Shown here piece after piece: positions 28,006-35,340 of a stretch of 64,000 bases of DNA (its first letter is position 1; each line of letters begins with the position of its first letter). The DNA is from Kitasatospora mediocidica KCTC 9733 (GTDB lineage: Bacteria; Actinomycetota; Actinomycetes; Streptomycetales; Streptomycetaceae). Below the pieces are notes generated by a model. It saw nothing but the letters and a program-made list of their open reading frames with translations, did no database searches and was not told where the DNA came from. The stretch spans positions 1,302,001 through 1,366,000 of the forward strand of contig NZ_JQLN01000005.1 in NCBI RefSeq assembly GCF_000744225.1, given 5' to 3'. The translations under genes and the position numbers were made by a program.

Positions 28006-28129
28006 TCCCCCCGGGCTTCCCAACTGATCCGAAACGGCGCACAATCTCCATTCGCCACGGGGTTCCGCGCCATCCTGCACAACCGAGCGCAGTCACGGGA
28101 CGTCGTGCGCCCTGAAGGGGGAAAAGCCG

Positions 28130-29632
28130 ATGTTCTTCGGCATCGTCGGCGGTGGGGTCGCCGCAGCAGTCATTCTGGTCGTCGTGCTCTTCAAGCTCAT
28201 GTGGCGGGTCGCCGAGCCCAATGAGGCACTGATCATCTCCGGGTCGCGGCACCGCACCGAGGGTGTCGCCGACGGCCTCGGGTTCCGCGTGGTCACCGGG
28301 CGCGGCACGCTCGTCACGCCGGGCGTGCAGGTGGTCCGCAAGCTCTCGCTGGACCTCAACGAGGCCGACCTCGACGTCGGCTGCGTGACGTCCCAGGGCA
28401 TTCCGGTGCAGGTCAAGGGCGTGGTGATCTTCAAGGTCGGGGACGACCAGGTCTCCATCGCGAATGCCGCCCGGCGCTTCCTGGACCAGCAGAAGATGAT
28501 GGGCCACCGGGTCCACAACGTCTTCGCCGGCCACCTGCGCTCGATCGTCGGCGGGCTGACGGTCGAGGAGATGATCCGCGACCGCGAGCGGCTGACCGGG
28601 GAGACCCGGGCCGCGTCCGGCTCCGAGATGGAGAAGCTCGGGCTGATCATCGACTCGCTGCAGATCCAGGAGATCCTGGACCCGACCGGCTACATCAAGA
28701 ACCTGGCCGCCCCGCACGCCGCCGCCGTCCAGCGCGACGCCCGGATCGCGGCCGCCGCGGCCGACCGGGAGGCCACCGAGGCGGAGCAGGAGGCCTTCGC
28801 CCGCAAGGCCGAGGCCACCCGCAACTCCGGTATCCAGCAGGCCGGTTACCAGGCCGAGATGGACACTGCGGCGGCCCGCGCGCTGCAGGCCGGACCGCTC
28901 GCCGAGGCCGCCTCCCGCCAGGAGGTGGTGGTCCAGGAGACGAAGGTCGCCGAGCTGGAGGCGCACCGCAAGGAGCAGCAGCTGCAGGTCGAGGTCCGCA
29001 AGCCGGCCGACGCCCGCGCGTACGAGACCCGCACCAAGGCCGAGGCCGACCGCGACGCGCGGATCTCCGCCGCCGAGGCGCAGGCCCGGGAGACCGAGCT
29101 GAAGGCCGTCGCCGAGGCGAACCGGGTGAAGATCGCCGCGCTCGCCGAGGCCGAGGCCACCAAGGCCCGCGGTCTCGCCGCCGCCGACGCCACCCGGGCC
29201 ACCGGCGAAGCCGAAGCGGCCGCCGCGGCGGCCAAGGGCCAGGCCATAGCCGCCGCGGCGCACGCCCTCGGCCTCGCCGAGGCCGAGGCGCTCAAGGCCC
29301 GCTCGGAAGCCCTGGCCGAGAACCAGGATGCCTTGGTCGCCCAGCAGTTGGCCGAGAACTGGGCCGAGATCGTGCGGGCCGGCGCCGAGGCCTTCGGCAA
29401 CGTCGAGCACATGGTGCTGCTCAACGGCGCCGACGGCATGGGCGAGATGTTCGCCAAGGCCCTCACCATGGGCGGCACCGGCCTGGGCCTGGCCCGTCAG
29501 CTGCTCGGCTCGATGAACGCCACCGGCGACACCCCCGTGTCCGCCGGATCAGCCACCCCCGCCGAAGCAGCTCCCCGACGGACCGGCAGCCAGGCCATCC
29601 CGGTCCAGGCGGATCCCGACCCCGCGTCCTGA
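28130..29632 (+). CDS. Flotillin-like SPFH-domain membrane scaffold protein
   Basis: A 500-residue flotillin: a short N-terminal hydrophobic segment (~5-22) for membrane attachment, an SPFH/band-7 domain (~30-190; EPNEALIISGSRHR, then LDLNEADLDV) and a long Ala/Glu/Lys-rich coiled coil (~190-400), ending in a disordered tail. Flotillins scaffold fluid membrane microdomains. GGGGGA precedes the ATG. The upstream NfeD-like gene is the natural partner. The C-terminal part (LLNGADGMGEMFAKALTMGG) matches bacterial flotillins, supporting intactness. Confidence 0.93.
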   Translation: MFFGIVGGGVAAAVILVVVLFKLMWRVAEPNEALIISGSRHRTEGVADGLGFRVVTGRGTLVTPGVQVVRKLSLDLNEADLDVGCVTSQGIPVQVKGVVIFKVGDDQVSIANAARRFLDQQKMMGHRVHNVFAGHLRSIVGGLTVEEMIRDRERLTGETRAASGSEMEKLGLIIDSLQIQEILDPTGYIKNLAAPHAAAVQRDARIAAAAADREATEAEQEAFARKAEATRNSGIQQAGYQAEMDTAAARALQAGPLAEAASRQEVVVQETKVAELEAHRKEQQLQVEVRKPADARAYETRTKAEADRDARISAAEAQARETELKAVAEANRVKIAALAEAEATKARGLAAADATRATGEAEAAAAAAKGQAIAAAAHALGLAEAEALKARSEALAENQDALVAQQLAENWAEIVRAGAEAFGNVEHMVLLNGADGMGEMFAKALTMGGTGLGLARQLLGSMNATGDTPVSAGSATPAEAAPRRTGSQAIPVQADPDPAS

Positions 29633-29652
29633 CCTGCGCCTTCCGCAGCACC

Positions 29653-29690
29653 CCGGTGCCCGGGCCGCCTCGCCGCAGCCCGGGCACCGG
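29653..29690. terminator. Strong hairpin between flotillin and the glycosidase-like gene
   Basis: CCGGTGCCCGGGC and GCCCGGGCACCGG make a perfect 13-bp stem with a 12-nt loop in the gap between two convergent genes. Confidence 0.8.
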
Positions 29691-29697
29691 CGCGTTC

Positions 29698-30774
29698 TCA
29701 GGCCCGTGCACTGGTCGCGACACGGACAGGGACACAGGCTGGGACACAAGCAGGGACACAGGTCGGGACACAGGCCGGCGCGTAGGCCTGCGCGAGCGCG
29801 TCGAAGACCAGCTTGGGCTCCCAGCCCAGCCCCGGACGGCCGCCGCCCGGCACCATCCGCACCACCCCGTACGAGCCCAGGTCGAGGTCGAAGCGCGGGT
29901 CGCGGTCGTGCGACGCGCCGTAGGCGGCGAAGGTGAACCAGAAGGCCGCGTCCACGCCCTCCTCCTCGAAGACCGGCAGCAGCTCGCGCAGGTAACGGAC
30001 CTGCACCTGCTCGTCCCGGACGAACTCGCCCACCACCCGGCGCGGTTCGGCGTCGTCGTCGACGACGTCCCAGCCCATCGCGCCGCGCGCGGCCGCGCCC
30101 TGGTAGGCGCAGCAGCCGAACTCGGTGACCGCCACCGGCTTGCCGTGCGCGAAGTGCGCGCGCAGCTCGTCCCGGTAGTGGTCGGCGTTGTGCTCGTCGC
30201 GGTAGGCGTCGACGCCGACGATGTCGAACGGCGTCCAGTCGATCTCCTCCCAGGGGCCGGACGCGTAGCTCAGCGGGCCGCCGAAGTGCGGCCGGACCCG
30301 GGCGGCCACCTCGGCCAGGAAGGCGCTCAGCCGTCCGGCGATGTTCCCGTAGGGCCGGAAGAGCTCGGGGTCGGGGGCCGCGACGTTGGCCACCCGCTCG
30401 GCGAAGCCGTCCCCGGGGAGGAACCCTTGCGCGAAGACGGACAGTTCGCAGCCGGTGACCAGCACCACCTCGGCGCCGCCCGCACGCACCCGCTCGGCCC
30501 GCCGGGCGCAGTCCTCGAACCAGGGCAGCATCTCCTGCGGCGTCAGGTCGCAGGGGAACGGTGCGAACCAGATCTCCAGGCCGAGTTCGGCCGCACAGCC
30601 GGCGGCGATGCTCAGCCGCTCCGGGTCGTCGCCGGAGATCCGCACCGCCGTGCAGTGCAACTCCTCTGCTATCACCCGCAGTTCCTCACGGACCTGATCG
30701 GCGTGGAACTCCGGCCGGGAGGTGTCCCCGGCGGGGCTGAAACCGGTGTCGTAGTTGATGCCCTTGCCGCGCAT
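29698..30774 (-). CDS. Glycosidase-like TIM-barrel protein with a Cys-Val-Pro tail
   Basis: A 358-residue protein that looks like an actinobacterial glycoside-hydrolase-superfamily TIM barrel (GCELSVFAQGFLPGDGF, FDIVGVDAYRDEHN, GKPVAVTEFGCCAY; the Glu of TEFG and of GCELS would be the paired carboxylates). No signal peptide, so it may be cytosolic. Function not known; some relatives are annotated loosely as hydrolases. The last ~25 residues are a repeat of Cys-Val-Pro-Ala/Thr encoded by a 12-bp tandem repeat, lying outside the barrel. Convergent with flotillin. Confidence 0.65.
   Translation of the reverse strand: MRGKGINYDTGFSPAGDTSRPEFHADQVREELRVIAEELHCTAVRISGDDPERLSIAAGCAAELGLEIWFAPFPCDLTPQEMLPWFEDCARRAERVRAGGAEVVLVTGCELSVFAQGFLPGDGFAERVANVAAPDPELFRPYGNIAGRLSAFLAEVAARVRPHFGGPLSYASGPWEEIDWTPFDIVGVDAYRDEHNADHYRDELRAHFAHGKPVAVTEFGCCAYQGAAARGAMGWDVVDDDAEPRRVVGEFVRDEQVQVRYLRELLPVFEEEGVDAAFWFTFAAYGASHDRDPRFDLDLGSYGVVRMVPGGGRPGLGWEPKLVFDALAQAYAPACVPTCVPACVPACVPVRVATSARA
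29729..29776. repeat. 12-bp tandem repeat (4 full copies plus degenerate ones)
   Basis: GGGACACAGGCT, GGGACACAAGCA, GGGACACAGGTC and GGGACACAGGCC run head to tail, with further degenerate units on the left. The unit is a multiple of three, so copy-number change keeps the frame and only lengthens or shortens the C-V-P-x tail of the gene on the minus strand. Confidence 0.85.
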
Positions 30775-30807
30775 GGCGGGTTCTCCTGAGTCGTGTGGGT
30801 GGGGGGA

Positions 30808-31500
30808 TCAGGCGGTCTCGGCGGTGAGCAGGCTCTTCATCCGCTCGCTGAACGGGCCGCTCGCCACGCTGGCGACGCCGATCGCACCGATCAGCAGCAC
30901 CGTGGAGAGCCAGGCCATCGTCGCCACCGGGACGGTGTAGGCGAGGACGATCCGCAGGGCGCAGTCGGCCACCAGCGCGATCCCCCAGACCGCCGAGAAG
31001 CCGCGCTCCGCCCGGCGGAACGCCGTCGAGCGCTCGGCCAGCCGGTCCCAGCTGGCGGCGAGCGTCGCCTCCCCCCTGGTCAGGAAGGGCTTCAGCCCGG
31101 CACTCATCAACGGGCGGGCGCCGAAGGCCGACCACAGGATCGAGAAGCCGATCACGCTGCTGACCGCGCCGTCCTTGGCGATCATCAGCCGCGGGTCACC
31201 GGCCAGCGCGGAGAGCGCGATCCCGACGACGTTGACCACGAGCATCAGCGCCGCCAGCCCGTTCACCGAACGCTCCCGCAGCAGGCCGGCCAGCGTCCGG
31301 ACCGCCGGGACGACGCTGCTCAGAGTGAGCGAGGCGACCAGGCCCAGGCCCGCCACCGAGTGCGCCAGGTAGTAGACGGCCAGCGGCACCACGATGTCCA
31401 CTGCCAGCGGCCACAACGCGACGACCAGCGGGTTGGCCGGCCGGCCGACCGTCGGGACGGCCGTCGGGACAGCCTCCGGGGTGATGACGCTCTGGCTCAT
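30808..31500 (-). CDS. VC0807-type integral membrane protein, second copy
   Basis: A 230-residue membrane protein with about six helices, paralogous to 7670-8371 (same order: MIAKDGAVSSVIGFSIL, ARPLMSAGLKPF, then a segment WGIALVADCALRIVLAYTV). The ATG at 31500 has GGAGGAG before it; a longer frame to 31803 lacks a site and crosses the divergent promoter. Function unknown. Divergent from the first beta-helix gene, sharing a regulatory region with a 12-bp palindrome. Confidence 0.75.
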   Translation of the reverse strand: MSQSVITPEAVPTAVPTVGRPANPLVVALWPLAVDIVVPLAVYYLAHSVAGLGLVASLTLSSVVPAVRTLAGLLRERSVNGLAALMLVVNVVGIALSALAGDPRLMIAKDGAVSSVIGFSILWSAFGARPLMSAGLKPFLTRGEATLAASWDRLAERSTAFRRAERGFSAVWGIALVADCALRIVLAYTVPVATMAWLSTVLLIGAIGVASVASGPFSERMKSLLTAETA

Positions 31501-31569
31501 GGTCCGCTCCTCCGCTGGTCGTTTCCGCGCTGCGCCCAGCCTCCCGCGCGGGGCTGACCACCCGTCAGT

Positions 31570-31625
31570 GCCGACTGTGCGCAGTTCGGCATGACAGCTG
31601 TCACGGCTGTGCGATGACAGCTGGA
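31570..31625. promoter_or_regulatory. Candidate operators between the VC0807 and beta-helix genes
   Basis: TGACAGCTGTCA at 31592-31603 is a perfect 12-bp palindrome, and its left part ATGACAGCTG is repeated at 31614-31623, 23 bp (about two helical turns) away. Just before it GCCGACTG (31571-31578) and CAGTTCGGC form an imperfect inverted repeat. Such paired sites on one DNA face are typical of repressor binding. The regulator is unknown. Confidence 0.5.
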
Positions 31626-31711
31626 CGGATATGCCCGAGCGCCCCGGGCGCGCGCCGTGATAAAGAACGATCAACAGAACGTTCCACACCATCCGGGGGG
31701 AGGAGTGCGCC

Positions 31712-34534
31712 TTGCGCCTCCACAACGCTGTCGGCCTCGGTGCCGCAGCCATCACCGCAGTCCTCGGGCTGCCCGTACCGGCGGCCTCCGCCGACGTCAG
31801 CACGCTCTACGTCAGCCAGGTCATCGGCTGCTCGGACGCGGGCGTCGGCTCGCAGCAGACCCCGTACTGCACGATCGCGGCGGCCGCCGACGCCGCCCAG
31901 CCGGGGCAGACCGTGCGGATCGCGCCCGGCCGGTACGGCGAGCAGCTGCACCTCACCCGGTCGGGCACCCCCGGGCACCCGATCACCTTCGCGGGCGGCC
32001 CGCTGTCGGTGCAGGACCCGACGCCGTCCGTCACGATCGAGCCCACTGACGCCGGCACGCCCGCGCTTTCGGTCAGCGGCGTCCACGACGTCCGGATCGA
32101 GCGGATCGCCTTCGAGCAGCCGACGGTGTCGGCGACCATCACCGACTCCTCGCAGGTCGCGCTCGACCAGACGAGCTTCTGGGGCGACTACTACGCGAAG
32201 ACCGTCCAGCCGCCCGCCCTGCGGGTGACCGGCCGGAGCTCCGACGTCACGGTCGGCCGCAGCGACTTCCAGTTCACCGGCGGCGTCTCGATCGAGGCCG
32301 GCACCCAGCGGACCACCCTGACGACCGACCACTTCTTCGACTCCAGCGCGACGGCCGTCTCCGCGGTCGACGCGGTCGGCACGGTCCTCACCAGCAACAC
32401 CCTCTCCGGCGGCCCGCGCCCGGCGCTCAGCCTGGCCGGTGCCTCCACCGGCAGCTCGGTCGAGAACAACATCCTCACCGGCAACCGGATCGGCACGGTC
32501 CCGGCGGACGGAACGGGCGACGCCGAACTGCTGGTCTCCGCCGGCTCGGCCGCGCACACCACCGTGGACTACAACGTCGTCGACCAGGCGAACGGCGGCG
32601 GCGGGGTCTACAGCTGGGCAGGCCGGAACTATCAGCCCGCCGCGTTCCGCGCGGCGACCGGCCAGGGCGCCCACGACCTCGACGACGCCACGCCGCTGGT
32701 GCGCGACGGCGCGCGCGAGAAGCTCAGCGAGGCCTCACCCGCCATCGACTCGGCCGACCCCGCGGCGCCGGGCATGCTGAGCACCGACCTGCTGGGCGAC
32801 GTCCCGGTGGACGACCCCAAGGTCGCGAACACCGCTCCGGCCGGCGGCTACCGCGACCGTGGCGCCTACGAGTTCGAGGGCCTGACGGCGGTGAGCCTGA
32901 GCGCCGACCCCGCCCAGGGCCCCGCCGCCCTGCTGGTCACCGCCACCGCGCGGGTCTCGAACAGCTGGCCCGGGCCGGTCAGCTACAGCTTCGACTTCGG
33001 GGACGGCTCGGCCCCGGTCGTCACCACGGATCCGAGCGCACAACACCTCTACCCGGCCAAGGGCAGCTACCAGGTCGGCGTCACCGTCACGGACTCCTAC
33101 GGCGGCCGGCTCGTCAGCACCCCCGCCAGCGAGGGCAACTACGCCAGCCTCGTCACCGTCGGCGAGCCCGGCGACCTCGTTCCCAAGCTGACGACCCAGG
33201 GCATCGGGCTGCTGGAGATCGGCGCGGGCAGCCAGGGCAGCACCGGCCCGTGGCGCATCACCGGCTACTCCTTCGACTTCGGCGACAACACCCCGGCCGA
33301 GACCGGTGCCTCCAGCGCCCAGCACACCTACCGGCAGCCGGGCAGCTACACCGTGACGCTGACCGAGAAGGACCAGGGCGGTCGCACCGCCGTCACCCGC
33401 AACACGGTGCAGGTCGGCTACACCCCGGCCGGCTACGTGCCGGTCGCCCCGACCCGGGTGTACGACTCGCGCACGCCGGAGCTCTACCACCGCGCCCCGG
33501 GCGCGCGGCCGGTCGGACCGGGCGAGACCCTGTACGTGCCGGTGGACTCCGTTCCCTCGGGTGCCACCGCGATCGTCGCCAACATCACGGCCACCGACGC
33601 CACCGCCTCCACCCACCTGGACGTCAGCCCGGCCGGCCAGCAGCCCACCGGGACCTCCAACCTCAACGTCGTCCCCGGCCAGACGGTCGCCAACCTGGTC
33701 ACCGTCTCGCAGGTCGGCACCCGGCCGGGCCTGAACATCACCAACCTCGCGGGCAGCGTCCACGTCGTGGTCGACGTCCTCGGCTACTACCTGCCGAACG
33801 CGAAGGACGGGTACAGTCCGGTCGCCCCGGCCCGGCTGCTCGACACCCGCGACGCCGCCGGCGGCAAGCTCGCCCCGTTCTCCTGGACCTCCCTGCAGGT
33901 CACCGGCCGGGGGGCGGTGCCCGTCGGCGCGGACGCCGTGGTGCTGAACCTGACCGCGACCGAGCCCACGGCCACCGGCTACCTGGCCGTCCGCCCGAGC
34001 GGCCGGTCCGGCCCGCCCACCACCTCCAGCCTGAACTTCACGCCCGGCCAGACCGTCCCCGGGCAGGTCATCGTCCCGGTCGGCCCGGACGGCAGGATCG
34101 ACATCTACAACCACTCCGGCAGCACGCACGCCGTCGCGGACGTGCTCGGCTACTACAGCGCCGACAGCAAGGGCCTGTTCACCCCGGTCCCGCCGACCCG
34201 GCTGGTCGACACCCGCGACGCCGGCGGCCACCCGGTCGCCGGCGGCACGGCGCTCGGCATCCAGGTCGGCGGTGCGGGCGGCGTCCCGGCCGGCGCGACA
34301 GCGGCCGTCCTCAACCTCACCGAGACCGCGCCCACCGGCGACGGCTTCCTGACGGCCTACCCGGACGGCATCGCGCCGCCGAACACCAGCAACGTCAACT
34401 TCGTCGCCGGCCAGACCACGCAGAACCACACGCTGGTGCCGATCGGCGCCGACGGCAGGGTCGAGGTGCTCAACCACGGCGCCGGCTCGACCCAGCTGAT
34501 CGCCGACCTCTTCGGCTACTTCACCAACGGCTGA
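31712..34534 (+). CDS. Secreted beta-helix/PKD protein with three C-terminal modules, paralogue A
   Basis: A 940-residue exported protein. Signal peptide ~1-28; a parallel beta-helix (about 30-390), opening with TPYCTIAAAADAAQPGQTVR, a pattern of pectate-lyase-like proteins; two PKD domains (about 396-480 and 490-570, with YSFDFGDGS and YSFDFGDNT); then three ~120-residue modules (~574-694, 700-818, 820-940), each starting near PxRLxDTR and ending in DVLGYY or DLFGYF. The TTG start follows GGGAGGAG. No anchor, so secreted and possibly wall-associated. The helix may bind or cleave polysaccharide, but catalytic residues were not identified. A is more divergent from paralogues B and C than they are from each other. 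Confidence 0.85.
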   Translation: MRLHNAVGLGAAAITAVLGLPVPAASADVSTLYVSQVIGCSDAGVGSQQTPYCTIAAAADAAQPGQTVRIAPGRYGEQLHLTRSGTPGHPITFAGGPLSVQDPTPSVTIEPTDAGTPALSVSGVHDVRIERIAFEQPTVSATITDSSQVALDQTSFWGDYYAKTVQPPALRVTGRSSDVTVGRSDFQFTGGVSIEAGTQRTTLTTDHFFDSSATAVSAVDAVGTVLTSNTLSGGPRPALSLAGASTGSSVENNILTGNRIGTVPADGTGDAELLVSAGSAAHTTVDYNVVDQANGGGGVYSWAGRNYQPAAFRAATGQGAHDLDDATPLVRDGAREKLSEASPAIDSADPAAPGMLSTDLLGDVPVDDPKVANTAPAGGYRDRGAYEFEGLTAVSLSADPAQGPAALLVTATARVSNSWPGPVSYSFDFGDGSAPVVTTDPSAQHLYPAKGSYQVGVTVTDSYGGRLVSTPASEGNYASLVTVGEPGDLVPKLTTQGIGLLEIGAGSQGSTGPWRITGYSFDFGDNTPAETGASSAQHTYRQPGSYTVTLTEKDQGGRTAVTRNTVQVGYTPAGYVPVAPTRVYDSRTPELYHRAPGARPVGPGETLYVPVDSVPSGATAIVANITATDATASTHLDVSPAGQQPTGTSNLNVVPGQTVANLVTVSQVGTRPGLNITNLAGSVHVVVDVLGYYLPNAKDGYSPVAPARLLDTRDAAGGKLAPFSWTSLQVTGRGAVPVGADAVVLNLTATEPTATGYLAVRPSGRSGPPTTSSLNFTPGQTVPGQVIVPVGPDGRIDIYNHSGSTHAVADVLGYYSADSKGLFTPVPPTRLVDTRDAGGHPVAGGTALGIQVGGAGGVPAGATAAVLNLTETAPTGDGFLTAYPDGIAPPNTSNVNFVAGQTTQNHTLVPIGADGRVEVLNHGAGSTQLIADLFGYFTNG

Positions 34535-34551
34535 CGCACCGCGCGACCCCA

Positions 34552-34595
34552 CGACGACGCCCGCCTCACCGGACACGGTGGGGCGGGCGTCGTCG
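34552..34595. terminator. Bidirectional hairpin after paralogue A
   Basis: CGACGACGCCCGCCTCACC pairs with GGTGGGGCGGGCGTCGTCG over 19 bp (one G-U), loop of 6 nt, between convergent genes. Confidence 0.8.
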
Positions 34596-34612
34596 CTTCG
34601 GTGCGCGGTGCG

Positions 34613-34813
34613 TCAGCTCTTGGCGGCCTTCTTGACCAGGATCACCACGGCGGCCGCGATACCGACCACCACCAGCGCCTTGATCAGGAACCCCACCAGC
34701 GCGCTGACCACACCGACCACGAACCAGACCAGGTTCCAGGCGAGTACCAGCACGATGATCGGGACGACGATGTTGCGCACCCAAGAGGGCAGTGACTTCC
34801 AGAGCTCGGCCAT
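34613..34813 (-). CDS. DUF5326-family small membrane protein
   Basis: A 66-residue protein (MAELWKSLPSWVRNIVVPI at the start), matching the DUF5326 family of streptomycete micro-proteins: an amphipathic N-terminus, two hydrophobic helices and a Lys-rich end (VVILVKKAAKS). GAAGGA precedes the ATG. Function unknown. It is an internal start in a larger unsupported minus-strand frame. It is wedged between the tandem secreted paralogues A and B. Confidence 0.85.
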   Translation of the reverse strand: MAELWKSLPSWVRNIVVPIIVLVLAWNLVWFVVGVVSALVGFLIKALVVVGIAAAVVILVKKAAKS

Positions 34814-34993
34814 GTCCGTTCCTTCTCTCCCCCTCGGGTCGGCCACCGCTCGGTGGCCGCATCCCGTCTGCTTTCGGTACTTCGATCGTACGAGGGGCAA
34901 CCGGCGGAAACGAGGGATCCGGTCCCCGAGAGAACCCGGAGATCCCCCTGACCCCGAAGCCAGGGGGACCCCCGGGAACCGCCCGCCAGCGCC

Positions 34994-35340
34994 CCGATAC
35001 CATCGCGCCCTGATCATCTTCTTGGGGGGAAGTACGTGCGCAGCTACCGCGCCATCGGCGGCCTCACCGCCGCCGGCCTCATCACCGCCCTGGGCCTGCC
35101 GATCCAGGCCGCCGCCGCCGACGCCACCACGCTCTACGTGGACAACGCCGTCGGCGCCCACTGCTCGGACAGCGGCACCGGCAGCCAGGCCCAGCCCTAC
35201 TGCACCATCCAGGCCGCGGCCGACGCCGCCCAGCCCGGGCAGACCGTCCAGGTCTCGCCGGACGGCACTTACCGGAGCCAGGTGACCATCACCCACTCCG
35301 GGACACAGGGCCAGCCCATCACCTTCAGCGGCGGTGGGGT
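34994..35340 (+). repeat. Duplicated 5' block of paralogue B (leader, start and signal region)
   Basis: The bases from the -10-like CCGATA through the GTG start to about codon 100 are almost identical to 37917-38258 before and within paralogue C, including the ribosome site and the stretch CATCGCGCCCTGATCATC. This shows that the duplication included the promoter-proximal leader. Confidence 0.85.

Noticed and set aside
34975..35000. An ECF sigma promoter (GGAAC ... CGATA) before paralogue B
   Set aside because: The 15-bp spacing is not kept before paralogue C, although the -10-like bases are, so no claim is made.
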